64,000 bases of DNA from Streptomyces sp. NRRL F-6492 (GTDB lineage: Bacteria > Actinomycetota > Actinomycetes > Streptomycetales > Streptomycetaceae), in the NCBI RefSeq assembly GCF_001280125.1, contig NZ_LGEG01000046.1, positions 38,528 through 102,527 of the forward strand, given 5' to 3'. Positions within the stretch are counted from its first letter, which is position 1; every line of letters starts with the position of its first letter. The translations under genes were made by a program, and so were the position numbers. The notes beneath the pieces are model-generated. The model had not been told where the DNA came from, searched no databases, and saw only the letters and a list, made by a program, of their open reading frames with translations. Positions 1 to 7,784 of this stretch are shown piece after piece.

Positions 1-214
1 TCCCGGTCTCCTCGCGGCACTCGCGCACCGCCGTCTCCCAGGGCGTCTCCCCCGGATCCATGTTGCCGCCGGGCCACTGCCACATCCCGGAGTAGTAGGT
101 GGCGCGCAGCTGGAAGGGGCGGCCCCTGGTGTCGGTGAAGTAGAGGCAGGCGTAGGCCGTCGCTCTCGGGAGGGTCGCTACGTACTCGACGGGCGGCAGC
201 CAGGTGTTCGCCAT
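1..214 (-). CDS. NUDIX hydrolase, C-terminus cut by window edge
   Basis: This gene reads leftward from an ATG at 214 and runs off the window, leaving 71 residues. The visible protein starts MANTWLPPVEYVATLP and contains an almost complete NUDIX box (GX5EX7REUXEEXG) at about residues 49-71: GGN, E at PGET, then REC-REE-TG. NUDIX enzymes hydrolyse nucleoside diphosphates linked to another moiety and bind a divalent metal through the REXXEE glutamates. The substrate cannot be told from this fragment. The family and start are secure; the far end is not visible. Confidence 0.85.
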   Translation of the reverse strand, partial: MANTWLPPVEYVATLPRATAYACLYFTDTRGRPFQLRATYYSGMWQWPGGNMDPGETPWETAVRECREETG

Positions 215-260
215 GGGGCGGTTCTCTCTCGACGGGCCGATGGGATCGCCTCCATCCAAG

Positions 261-285
261 CGGCCCGGGGAGCTCGGCCGGGCCG
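261..285 (-). terminator. hairpin after the response regulator gene
   Basis: CGGCCCGG at 261-268 pairs perfectly with CCGGGCCG at 278-285 across a 9-nt loop. It lies about 75 bp beyond the leftward response regulator stop and before the NUDIX start. No T-run follows, as is usual for Streptomyces terminators. Confidence 0.45.
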
Positions 286-360
286 CTCACCGGCGGATCA
301 CCGGATCGTGTGATCACCCCTTCCCCTCGGCTCCTCGGGGCGGATCAGGAGGTCAGAAGG

Positions 361-1050
361 TCAGGAGGTGGAGACCAGGCCCGTCTCGTACGCGATGATG
401 ACCAGGTGTACGCGGTCGCGGGCGTCCAGTTTGGCGAGCAGCCGGGTGACATAGGTCTTCGCGGTGGCCATGCTGATGTGCAGTTCGCCGGCGATCTCGG
501 TGTTGGAGAGGCCGCGGCCGACGAGGGTGAGGACTTCGCGTTCCCGGTCGGTGATTCCCTCGGCACGGCGACGTGGCGCGGCGGGCGCGGGCCGGGGGCG
601 GTCGGTGAACTCCTTGATGAGGCGCCGGGTGACAGCGGGGGCGATGAGGGCGTCACCGGAGGCGACGACGCGGACGGCGGCGAGGATGTCGTCCAGGGCC
701 ATGTCCTTGACGAGGAACCCGGACGCGCCCGCGTACAGCGCTCCGAACACGTGGTCGTCGTCGTCGAAGGTGGTGAGGACGACGACCCGCGCGTCCGTGG
801 GGCCTTCGGTGATGAGCCGGGTGGCCTCGATGCCGTCGGTGCCGGGCATCCGCAGGTCCATGACGACGACGTGGGCGCCGGTCTCCTCGACGAGCCGGAC
901 GGCTTCGGCGCCGTCGGCGGCCTCGCCGGTCACCACGAGGTCGGCGGTCTCGGCGATGACCATGCTCAGGGCGGTCCGCACGAGGGGCTGGTCGTCGGCG
1001 AGGACGATGCGGACGGGCCGCTCGGGGGCCGCGCTGGTGCTGCTGCTCAT
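361..1050 (-). CDS. NarL/LuxR-family response regulator
   Basis: The protein has 229 residues. An N-terminal receiver domain (about 12-130) shows the acidic pair DD at 19-20, the phospho-acceptor Asp65 in VVMDLRMP and a conserved Lys in FLVKDM. A LuxR helix-turn-helix follows at about 165-225 (ITDREREVLTLVGRGLSNTEIA). It should be phosphorylated by the histidine kinase encoded just upstream, whose stop overlaps this ATG by 4 nt (ATGA), so translation is coupled. The divergent ABC exporter at 2613-4375 is the natural candidate target, as in many Gram-positive drug or peptide export systems, but that link is inferred from position. The start at 1050 is chosen for the overlap and the conserved N-terminus. 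Confidence 0.93.
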   Translation of the reverse strand: MSSSTSAAPERPVRIVLADDQPLVRTALSMVIAETADLVVTGEAADGAEAVRLVEETGAHVVVMDLRMPGTDGIEATRLITEGPTDARVVVLTTFDDDDHVFGALYAGASGFLVKDMALDDILAAVRVVASGDALIAPAVTRRLIKEFTDRPRPAPAAPRRRAEGITDREREVLTLVGRGLSNTEIAGELHISMATAKTYVTRLLAKLDARDRVHLVIIAYETGLVSTS

Positions 1051-2477
1051 GCGGGGGTGACTCCTGCGGGGAGGGGGAGGCGGGCGGTGACGCGGAACCC
1101 GCCGTCCGGGCGGGGTCCGGCGGTGAAGTCCCCGTGCAGCAGGCCGACGCGCTCCCGCATGCCGGGAAGGCCGTAGCCGGAGCCCCCGCCGGACCGTTCG
1201 CGCTCCCGGCCGGGGGTGGGGCCCAGGTCCTCGACGGCGAGGGCGAGGGCCTCCGGGTCGCGGTGGTCGACGGTGACCGTGCAGCGGTCGGCGCCGGAGT
1301 GCCGTACGACGTTGGTGACGGACTCCTGTATGAGCCGGAAGGCGGAGAGGTCGATGTCCGGGGGCAGCGGCCGGGGAGCACCGATCCAGCGGACGGCGAC
1401 CCGGACCCCGGCGGCGGCGGTCGTCTCGGCGAGCCGGTCGAGGGCGGCAAGGCCCGGCATCTCGGGAAGCCCCGGCACCTTCGGGAGGGCGGTCGGGCCG
1501 GAATGCGGGGAGGTATCGGGGTGCGGTGACGTCTCGGCGGATGGGGACGTCTCGGGGTGCGGCGGCGTCTCGGCGGATGGGGACGTCTCGGAGTGCGGAG
1601 AGACCTCTGAAAGCGAGGGCGCCCCTGAGTTCACGGAGGCGGTGCCGAAGCCGATGGAGCCGCGGTGGTCGTGTTTCGTGGCCCCACCCTCCTCCTCGTC
1701 GGCGGTGCGCAGGACGCCGAGCATGCGCCGCAGCCCGGCCAGGGTTTCGCGGCTGGCGGTCTCGATGGCGGCGAGGGCTTCGCGGGCCTGGTCGGGGCGG
1801 TTGTCGATGACCCGGCGCGCGGCGCCGGCCTGGAGGGCGACAATACCGATGCTGTGGGCGACGGTGTCGTGCATCTCGCGGGCGATCCGCAGCCGTTCGG
1901 CGGTGACGGCCTGCTCGGCGATCCTGAGCCGGGTCTGCTCGGCGTGCTCGCGGGTCTGCCGCTGTGCACGGCCGAGGAGCCAGGCGACCGCGGCGGTGAG
2001 GCCCACGGCGAGGGCGGTGGTGGTGCCGACGCTCCAGCCGCACGCGAGGCGGACGGCGAGGTAGCCGGCGACGGTGCCGAGGCCGAGGAACACCGCGCGG
2101 TCGGACTCGTGGTGGGGTCGGGTCACGGCGATCGTGTAGAGGGCCACGTCCACCGCGAGGTACTGGGCGAGGGGTATGGCGGTGACGCCGAGGGGCAGGG
2201 AGCCGATGACGGCCGCGCCGAGCAGATGGTGCAGGGCGGCGCCCGGGCGGCGGGCCAGGAGGACGCTGCCGCGCAGGGCGAGCAGGGTGGCGAGGGCCAG
2301 CATGGTGAGGCCGTCCCAGCGGAGGATCACCACACCCGCGAGGACCTCCGCCTTCTCCTGCCCGGGGAGCCGGACCCGGAGCAGGGCGGTGAAGAGGAGG
2401 CCCGCGAGCCAGGCGAGAGCGGTCCACCCGCCGGGGGTGATCTTCCTGAGAAACGGTGCTGCCGGTGCGGCTGACAT
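1047..2477 (-). CDS. HisKA_3-type sensor histidine kinase with internal repeat insert
   Basis: The protein has 476 residues and is the partner of the adjacent response regulator. Four to five hydrophobic segments lie within residues 17-168. The dimerisation/phospho-acceptor domain spans about 196-258, with His203 in REMHDTVAH. A HATPase_c domain spans about 345-470, with an N-box at QESVTNVVRH and a G-box at GSGYGLPGM. Between the two catalytic domains, residues 293-328 are six tandem hexapeptides of the type SPHSET/SPSAET, which is unusual for this family. No large extracellular loop is evident, so it is probably an intramembrane-type sensor. A TACGAT -10 box at 2485-2490 lies 7 nt before the ATG and suggests a leaderless transcript. 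Confidence 0.93.
   Translation of the reverse strand: MSAAPAAPFLRKITPGGWTALAWLAGLLFTALLRVRLPGQEKAEVLAGVVILRWDGLTMLALATLLALRGSVLLARRPGAALHHLLGAAVIGSLPLGVTAIPLAQYLAVDVALYTIAVTRPHHESDRAVFLGLGTVAGYLAVRLACGWSVGTTTALAVGLTAAVAWLLGRAQRQTREHAEQTRLRIAEQAVTAERLRIAREMHDTVAHSIGIVALQAGAARRVIDNRPDQAREALAAIETASRETLAGLRRMLGVLRTADEEEGGATKHDHRGSIGFGTASVNSGAPSLSEVSPHSETSPSAETPPHPETSPSAETSPHPDTSPHSGPTALPKVPGLPEMPGLAALDRLAETTAAAGVRVAVRWIGAPRPLPPDIDLSAFRLIQESVTNVVRHSGADRCTVTVDHRDPEALALAVEDLGPTPGRERERSGGGSGYGLPGMRERVGLLHGDFTAGPRPDGGFRVTARLPLPAGVTPA
1494..1601 (-). repeat. six 18-bp tandem repeats inside the histidine kinase
   Basis: Six consecutive 18-bp units, each containing a variant of GACGTCTCGG on the + strand, encode six-residue repeats rich in Ser, Pro, His, Glu and Thr. 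The array preserves the reading frame because the unit is a multiple of three. It forms the linker between the phospho-acceptor helix and the ATPase domain. Confidence 0.9.
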
Positions 2478-2612
2478 GCGGATGATCGTAGGGCGAAGGG
2501 AGCCGACGGGACATCAACCCGTGGTTGTAAGACCGGGGATGACAGGCGGTGACACCGATTGTCGGCCCTGGTCCGATGCCCGCCGGGGGGCCGGGGCGGC
2601 ACGGTGGTGCAC

Positions 2613-3521
2613 ATGATCGAAGTCATGGAACTCACCAAGCGCTACGGCGCCACGACCGCTGTCGACGGGCTGACGTTCACCGTGCGGCCGGGCCGGGTCA
2701 CCGGCTTCCTCGGGCCGAACGGGGCGGGCAAGAGCACCACGCTGCGAACGGCCCTGGGCCTGCACGCACCGACGAGCGGGTCCGTCACGGTCGACGGCCG
2801 GCCGTTCCGGGACCGGCCGCGCGGCCTGCGGCACGTCGGCGCACTCCTGGACACGACGGACGTGCACGGCGGCCGGACCGGCCGGGCGCATCTGAGGATG
2901 CTCGCACGCGGCAACCGCGTCCCGTTCGCGAGGGTCGACGAGGTCCTGGAGGAGGTCGGGCTCGCGGGGGCCGCGAAACGGCGGGTGGGCGGCTATTCGC
3001 TGGGCATGCGGCAGCGGCTCGGCATCGCTGGCGCGCTCCTCGGCGATCCACCCGTGCTGCTCTTCGACGAGCCGCTCAACGGCCTCGATCCCGCGGGGGT
3101 GAAGTGGGTGCGGGGGCTGTTCCGGCGGCTGGCCGCCGAGGGGCGCACCGTCTTCGTCTCCAGCCATCTGATGAGCGAGATGGAGCACACCGCCGACGAG
3201 CTGGTGGTCGTCGGGAAGGGCAGGCTGATCGCGGCGGAGAGCCTGGCGGACTTCGCGGCGCGCGGTACCGGGGAGAGCGTGACCGTCGGCACGCCCGACC
3301 GGGCGGCCCTCAGGACCCTGCTGCTCGCGGAGGGGGCGGAGGTCCGGGAGGAGTCGGGTCTGCTGACCGTCACGGGACTGCCGGCCGCCCGGATCGGCGC
3401 GATAGCCATGGAGCACCGGATGCCGCTCGACCGGCTGGTCCCCCGTGCCGCCTCTCTGGAGGAAGCCTTCATGGAACTGACCGCGGACAGTGTCGAGTAC
3501 ATGGCGGGAGACGCCCGATGA
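2613..3521 (+). CDS. ABC transporter ATP-binding protein
   Basis: The protein has 302 residues and is a typical exporter-type nucleotide-binding domain. It shows Walker A GPNGAGKS at about 34-41, the signature region YSLGMRQRL, Walker B LLFDEPLNGLDP and the switch His in VSSHLMSE. About 80 further residues follow, as in BcrA/DrrA-like ATPases. It energises the permease encoded next, whose ATG overlaps this stop (ATGA at 3518-3521). The start is set at the ATG before IEVMELTKRYG; in-frame GTGs at 2604 and 2607 are alternatives. The pair is divergent from the two-component system and probably exports an antibiotic, peptide or lipid signal; the substrate is unknown. Confidence 0.93.
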   Translation: MIEVMELTKRYGATTAVDGLTFTVRPGRVTGFLGPNGAGKSTTLRTALGLHAPTSGSVTVDGRPFRDRPRGLRHVGALLDTTDVHGGRTGRAHLRMLARGNRVPFARVDEVLEEVGLAGAAKRRVGGYSLGMRQRLGIAGALLGDPPVLLFDEPLNGLDPAGVKWVRGLFRRLAAEGRTVFVSSHLMSEMEHTADELVVVGKGRLIAAESLADFAARGTGESVTVGTPDRAALRTLLLAEGAEVREESGLLTVTGLPAARIGAIAMEHRMPLDRLVPRAASLEEAFMELTADSVEYMAGDAR

Positions 3522-4375
3522 CCTCCTACGACATTTCCACGGGCACCACGAGTGGGGTGTGCTCCGTGACGGAGCCTCGTGCGCGCTTCCGTGACCTGGT
3601 GGGGTCGGAGTGGCTGAAGCTGTGGTCACTGCGATCGACGGCCTGGTCGTTGCTGCTGGGCGCGCTGGTCGTGGTCGGCTTCAACCTCGGGACCGCCTGG
3701 GACCACTACCGCTACTGGTTCCAGTACGACGCGGCGGGCCGGGCCGAGTTCGTGGCGAACGAGTTGGCGCTGTGGGACGCGTTCACGGGGAACGCGTCCA
3801 TGGTCCTGGTCCTCTGTGCCGCCGCGACGGGGGCGGTGGCGGTGGCGGGCGAGTACGGCACGGGGCTCGTCCGCACGACATTCGCGGCGGTGCCGGCGCG
3901 CGGCGCGCTGATGGCTGCGAAACTGCTGGTCATAGCCGGTGTTCAGAGCGTGTTCGGGGCGGTCGCCGCGGGGCTTTCGTTCTGGTCGACGCAGGCGGTG
4001 CTCGCGGAGCGGGGCGTCGGACTGCCCCTCACGCACCCCGGGGCGCTGCGGATCGTCGTGGCGTCCGCGCTGCTCGCACCGGTCTGCGCGCTGGCCGGGG
4101 CGGCGCTCGGCGCGGTGCTGCGGCAGAGCGCGCTCTCGGTCGTCGGCTCGGTGGTGCTGCTCCTGCTGGTGCCGTCGGTCCTCGGCGACGAGCGCCGTCT
4201 CTCGGCGGTGTTCGCCCATGCGACGCCGCTCCACGCGTGGCAGCGGCTGGTGGCCGTGGGGACCCACGGGGAGCCGTACCCGTGGACGACGGGGGGTGCC
4301 TGGCTGGTGTACGCGTCGTGGGCGCTGGGCGCGGTGGCGGTCTCGGTGGCGGCGGTGCGGCGGAAAGACCTGTGA
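3518..4375 (+). CDS. ABC transporter permease (ABC-2 type)
   Basis: The protein has 285 residues. A short soluble N-terminus ends in GSEWLKLWSLRSTAWSL, the usual entry of ABC-2 permeases of the BcrB/NatB kind. About six hydrophobic segments follow: near 48-65, 105-125, 145-165, 185-205, 210-230 and 260-280. The sequence GEYGTGLVRTTFAAVPAR after the second helix is typical of this permease class. It is translationally coupled to the ATPase gene and forms the membrane half of the exporter. Confidence 0.9.
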   Translation: MTSYDISTGTTSGVCSVTEPRARFRDLVGSEWLKLWSLRSTAWSLLLGALVVVGFNLGTAWDHYRYWFQYDAAGRAEFVANELALWDAFTGNASMVLVLCAAATGAVAVAGEYGTGLVRTTFAAVPARGALMAAKLLVIAGVQSVFGAVAAGLSFWSTQAVLAERGVGLPLTHPGALRIVVASALLAPVCALAGAALGAVLRQSALSVVGSVVLLLLVPSVLGDERRLSAVFAHATPLHAWQRLVAVGTHGEPYPWTTGGAWLVYASWALGAVAVSVAAVRRKDL

Positions 4376-4378
4376 GGG

Positions 4379-4412
4379 CCGTGCCCGCTCCGGCGGACCG
4401 GGGCGGGCACGG
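4379..4412. terminator. bidirectional hairpin between convergent genes
   Basis: CCGTGCCCGC at 4379-4388 pairs with GCGGGCACGG at 4403-4412. It sits directly after the permease stop and before the stop of the convergent YihY-like gene, so it can serve both directions. Confidence 0.6.
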
Positions 4413-4421
4413 ACACGGGGG

Positions 4422-5291
4422 TCAGCCGCCGTTCGGCCGGAAGCGGCGCAGGCGGCGGCGGACGAGGTGCTCGTGGACGAGGCGGCCGACGAGGGCGCCT
4501 CCGTAGACGACGAAGCCGACGCCGACGAGCCAGGACTGGAGGACGAGGACGGTGCCGAACTGGCCGTACGTCACCGCGTTCGAGGCGATGAGGGGGGAGA
4601 AGACGAGCTGGGAGAAGATCCGCAGTCCGAGGAGGCCGAGTGCGGTGAGGGCGGCTCCGGGGAGGAGGGCGCGCCAGCGGATGCGTCCGCAGAGCAGGAA
4701 GCGCTGGGACCACCAGAAGAAGAGGAAGGTGCCGAGGAGGTCGCCGAGGGCGACGGCGGCGGTGGTAAGGGTCGGCGCGTTCTCGGGGGCGGGGAAGGCG
4801 ACGAAGACGAGGAGGGCCCCGACGAGGACGGCGAGCCAGACCACGTGTCGCCACATGGTGTGCCAGCGGGCCGTGGGGAGGTCCCAGACCCGCTCGTATC
4901 CGGTCTGCACGGCGGACCCGAAGGTGACGCCGAAGGCGGCGAGGGCGGTGAGGCCGAAGGCGGTGGTGCGCTGCAGGGCCTGTCCCGGCTGGCCGAAGAG
5001 CCGCTCGACCTCCTCCTGGGAGACCTCGGTGACGCCGAGGCCCTGGACGAGCCAGCGGGCGAAGCCCTGTCCTCTGGCGAGGTCGGCCGCTGCGACGACG
5101 ATGAGGAGGGGGACGAGGGTGAGGAGGCTGAGCGCCGCGAAGCCCATGGCGCGGTGCATGAGTTCCATGGCGCGGCCGCGGTTCCACGCGAGGCCGACGG
5201 AGGAGGCGGCGACGCGGTCGTGGACCCGTCGGAACCAGTGGCCGTGTTCGGTGGGGGCACCGTCGTGCGGCGGACCGGGTGTGGAGGGCAT
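4422..5291 (-). CDS. YihY/BrkB-family membrane protein
   Basis: The protein has 289 residues with about six transmembrane segments, beginning at FAALSLLTLVPLLIVVAAADLA. It carries the family pattern GFAALSLLTLVPLL followed later by YERVWDLPTARW, LGTFLFFWWSQRFLL and the late helix VLVLQSWLVGVGFVVYGGALVGRL. The family was once called ribonuclease BN in error. Its members are inner-membrane proteins of uncertain, perhaps transport-related, function. The gene stands alone, convergent with the ABC exporter. The assignment to family is good; the role is unknown. Confidence 0.85.
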   Translation of the reverse strand: MPSTPGPPHDGAPTEHGHWFRRVHDRVAASSVGLAWNRGRAMELMHRAMGFAALSLLTLVPLLIVVAAADLARGQGFARWLVQGLGVTEVSQEEVERLFGQPGQALQRTTAFGLTALAAFGVTFGSAVQTGYERVWDLPTARWHTMWRHVVWLAVLVGALLVFVAFPAPENAPTLTTAAVALGDLLGTFLFFWWSQRFLLCGRIRWRALLPGAALTALGLLGLRIFSQLVFSPLIASNAVTYGQFGTVLVLQSWLVGVGFVVYGGALVGRLVHEHLVRRRLRRFRPNGG

Positions 5292-5462
5292 GCCTCGTGA
5301 GGTACCCGGCCCGGCGGCGCGGCATCGCGGAATGCCGCCGAACGGGTGGGTCCGGTGTCCGGAGGAGCGGGGCCGGGCACCGGGGCTCCGGGAGGGCGGG
5401 AGCTCGGGAGGTGGACGCCGGGAACGGGGCCCAGGAGCCGGAGGGCGGGCGCCGAGCGGGGT

Positions 5463-5936
5463 TCAGGCGCGGAGGGGGCGGGCGCCGGGGCCGGGGCGGA
5501 CGGTGACGTCGCGGACGGAGAGGGGGGCCCGTTCCTCCCCCTCGCACTGGACGACCACTCGGACGGGGGCTCCGCAGTCGGTGTGGCGGACGTCGAGGAC
5601 GGGGCCCTCGGGGGTCCCCGCGTGGGTGTCGCCCCACTGCTTGAGCGCGAGGAGGACGGGCCAGAGGTCGATGCCCTTGGAGGTGAGCCGGTACTCGTAC
5701 CGGGTGCGGGCGCCGGGTTCGCGGTAGGGCTCGGCCCGCAGGATCTCCGCCGCGACGAGCTTGCGGAGGCGGTCGGCGAGGACGGCCTCGGAGAGTCCGA
5801 GGTGCCGGCGGAACTCGTCGTACCGGCGTACGCCGTTGAACGCGTCCCGCAGGATCAGCAGGGTCCACTTCTCGCCGACCAGGTCCAGGGTGCGCCGGAC
5901 CGAGCAGTTCTCCGTGTCCGTCTCCAGCCACTTCAT
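5463..5936 (-). CDS. HxlR-family transcriptional regulator
   Basis: The protein has 157 residues. The winged-helix core at about 10-100 has the HxlR hallmarks: an early Cys in ENCSVRRTLDLVGEKWTLLILRDAFNGVRRYDEFRRHLG, then LADRLRKLV and YRLTSKG. The family often senses electrophiles or redox state through the N-terminal Cys and represses a neighbouring gene. The C-terminal 50 residues are an uncommon extension with another Cys. The ATG at 5936 is preferred over the in-frame GTG at 5942, because the TAGAGT -10 at 5943-5948 would place the transcript start at the ATG. The gene is divergent from a thioesterase across a perfect inverted repeat. Confidence 0.88.
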   Translation of the reverse strand: MKWLETDTENCSVRRTLDLVGEKWTLLILRDAFNGVRRYDEFRRHLGLSEAVLADRLRKLVAAEILRAEPYREPGARTRYEYRLTSKGIDLWPVLLALKQWGDTHAGTPEGPVLDVRHTDCGAPVRVVVQCEGEERAPLSVRDVTVRPGPGARPLRA

Positions 5937-5942
5937 CGTCAC

Positions 5943-5995
5943 ACTCTAGCCGCCTGACTGTGTCGTTGACAGTCAGCTTTCACGAGGGCTAGCTT
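5943..5995. promoter_or_regulatory. shared divergent promoter and operator for hxlR-type gene and thioesterase
   Basis: CTGACTGT at 5954-5961 and ACAGTCAG at 5969-5976 form a perfect 8-bp inverted repeat with a 7-bp spacer. On the + strand TTGACA (5966-5971) and TAGCTT (5990-5995) make a promoter with an 18-bp spacer for the thioesterase. On the - strand TAGAGT (5948-5943) serves the regulator. The repeat covers the -35 region of both, so one bound dimer could repress both genes. Confidence 0.65.
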
Positions 5996-6037
5996 CGGCA
6001 TGAAGAGTCAGCTGGTCGAGTCGGACGGAGCATGGTC

Positions 6038-6529
6038 ATGGGGCGAACGCGCACGGTCGAGTGGGAGGACCCCGCGGCCTCCGCGCGGGCCGCGGGAACG
6101 ATGGCGGGGCTCGACTTCCTGCGGGAGATCGCCGCGGGGCGGCTGCCCGGGCCGCCGATCGCCGCGCTCCTCGGCTTCGACCTCGAAGAGGTCGGGGACG
6201 GGCGGGTGGTGTTCTCCTTCGAGCCGGCCGAGGAGCACTACAACCCGATCGGGAGCGTGCACGGCGGCGTGTACGCGACGCTGCTGGACTCGGCGACCGG
6301 GTGCGCGGTGCACTCCACGCTCCCCCTGGGCACGGCGTACACCTCGCTCGACCTGTCGACCCGTTTCCTCCGTCCGGTCACGGCCGCCACCGGCAAGGTC
6401 CGAGCGGTCGGCACGGTGCTGACCCGGGGACGCCGCACGGCGCTCGCGGAGGCGGGGCTGTACGACGCGGAGGACCGGCTGCTCGGTCACGCGACCAGCA
6501 CGTGCATGCTGTTCCCGGTCCCGGCGTAG
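6038..6529 (+). CDS. PaaI-like hotdog-fold acyl-CoA thioesterase
   Basis: The protein has 163 residues. A hotdog domain occupies about 35-160 with the family signature HYNPIGSVHGGVYATLLDSATG, in which the Asn, HGG and Asp are the usual active-site elements. FLRPVTAATGKVRAVGTVL follows. Such enzymes hydrolyse acyl- or aryl-CoA thioesters in the cytoplasm. The ATG at 6038 is preferred to that at 6032 because GGAG at 6027-6030 is then 7 nt away. The gene is controlled by the promoter that overlaps the operator shared with the HxlR regulator. Confidence 0.88.
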   Translation: MGRTRTVEWEDPAASARAAGTMAGLDFLREIAAGRLPGPPIAALLGFDLEEVGDGRVVFSFEPAEEHYNPIGSVHGGVYATLLDSATGCAVHSTLPLGTAYTSLDLSTRFLRPVTAATGKVRAVGTVLTRGRRTALAEAGLYDAEDRLLGHATSTCMLFPVPA

Positions 6530-6573
6530 CCTTCCGCGTCACACGGGCGCCAGGCGGTCCGGCGGACCGGGGC

Positions 6574-6939
6574 TCAGCGGATGCCGGTGACCGGGCGGGT
6601 GCGGGTGCAGCCGTCCGGGACGGCGTCGGGGACGCCGCTGGCCTGGAGGGCCGCGCTCACCAGGGTGGCCAGCAGGTCGATGTCGGAGCCCATGTCCAGA
6701 CGGACCGTCACCCAGCCGGATCCGGCGCGCAGACGGACCGCGCTCGACCCGAGGAGGGCCGGGCGCAGCTTGGCGATCATGGCGCGGGTGAGGTGGACGT
6801 CGGCCTCGTGTTCACCGTGGAAGTGCACGATCTCCTGCGTCGCGGTGCCCAGTCCGACCTCGGCGCCGCAGTGGGCACGGCCGGGGGTCAGCGAGGGCCA
6901 GCTCATCAGACGTTCACTGGCATGCCTGGCCGTGTTCAT
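6574..6939 (-). CDS. luciferase-domain (DUF5519-like) protein
   Basis: The protein has 121 residues from MNTARHASERL. The central stretch EIVHFHGEHEADVHLTRAMIAKL, followed by SGWVTVRLDMGSDIDLLATLVSAALQA, matches the small family often annotated as luciferase-family or DUF5519 in Streptomyces. Despite that name it is not a flavin luciferase. Members are short, and no enzymatic activity is established to my knowledge. The start at 6939 is chosen because upstream in-frame sequence is Arg/Pro-rich and does not look coding. Confidence 0.72.
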   Translation of the reverse strand: MNTARHASERLMSWPSLTPGRAHCGAEVGLGTATQEIVHFHGEHEADVHLTRAMIAKLRPALLGSSAVRLRAGSGWVTVRLDMGSDIDLLATLVSAALQASGVPDAVPDGCTRTRPVTGIR

Positions 6940-7184
6940 ACGAGGAGCGTGCCGGGCGCCGGGGCCGCGCACAAGCGTCCTGCGGAAAGAATCCGGCCGA
7001 CGCGCAAAACAGGCCATCGGGAGGGCCCGCGCGGCCGTGCCGCACGGCGGCGCGTGGGAAGGAAGTGACCCTGTGTCACGGTGCGGCCGGCCCCGTCGGT
7101 CGCGGAGCCGCCGCAGGTGACGGGGCCGGCCTTCGGGCCCTCCCGGTTGTACGGCGGGCAGGTCCGCGAACTAGCGTGGCGCCC

Positions 7185-7769
7185 ATGGAACTCTTGGGAG
7201 AGATCACGGGCGACCGCCCCCTGCTGGTACTGGCCGTCAAGGAAGAGGCGCAGTTCCTCGACACGGGGCTGCCGGTGCTGCTCACCGGCATGGGCAAGGT
7301 GAACGCCGCGACCGCGCTGGCGACCGTGCTCGGCCGGGGGCCCCGGCCGTCCGGGATCGTGAACCTGGGAACGGCCGGGGCGCTGCGGCCCGGCCTGACC
7401 GGGACGCACGTCGTCGGCACCGTGGTGCAGCACGACTTCGACGGGCGGCTGCTCGCCATGCTGACGGGCGAGTCGTACGGGGCGCCGCTGACCCTGCCGG
7501 ACGGCGGTGACGTGGTCCTGGCCACCGGCGACACCTTCATCTCGGACGAGATCGCCCGTGCCCGGCTCGCGGAGCAGGCGGCGCTCGTCGACATGGAAGG
7601 GTACGCCCTCGCGCACGTCGCCGCGGTCACCGGGGTGCCGCTGCGCCTCGTGAAGCACGTCAGCGACGAGGCCGGCGAGGGTGCCGCGCGCACCTGGCGG
7701 GAATCGGTCGCCGGGTGCGCGCGGGTGCTGGCCGACTGGGCGGCGGCGAACGTCCCGTACCGCCCCTGA
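7185..7769 (+). CDS. nucleoside phosphorylase/nucleosidase-superfamily protein
   Basis: The protein has 194 residues. It shows the phosphorylase-superfamily landmarks GMGKVNAATALATVLG (glycine-rich, about 32-47), GIVNLGTAGALRPGL (about 58-72) and VDMEGYALAHVAAVTGVPLRLVKHVSDEA near the C-terminus. The last resembles the purine/ribose-binding MEG segment of MTA/SAH nucleosidases. It is somewhat shorter than typical MtnN. It probably cleaves an N-glycosidic bond of a nucleoside; the exact substrate is not visible. TAGCGT at 7172-7177 sits 7 nt before the ATG, which predicts a leaderless mRNA. Confidence 0.85.
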   Translation: MELLGEITGDRPLLVLAVKEEAQFLDTGLPVLLTGMGKVNAATALATVLGRGPRPSGIVNLGTAGALRPGLTGTHVVGTVVQHDFDGRLLAMLTGESYGAPLTLPDGGDVVLATGDTFISDEIARARLAEQAALVDMEGYALAHVAAVTGVPLRLVKHVSDEAGEGAARTWRESVAGCARVLADWAAANVPYRP

Positions 7770-7784
7770 GGGTTCCGGCCCCGG

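Noticed and set aside
361..2517. A long leftward open frame spanning both the response regulator and the kinase region
   Set aside because: Only its last third has response-regulator sequence. The rest is Arg/Pro-rich shadow sequence opposite to the correct kinase frame, a common artefact of high G+C DNA.
3943..5931. Very long leftward frames opposite the exporter and the HxlR gene
   Set aside because: They lack domain motifs and are rich in Arg, Pro and His, as expected for antisense frames of biased codons.
7081..7184. An upstream extension of the nucleosidase
   Set aside because: The added 40 residues are not family-like, and the -10 box at 7172-7177 lies within them.
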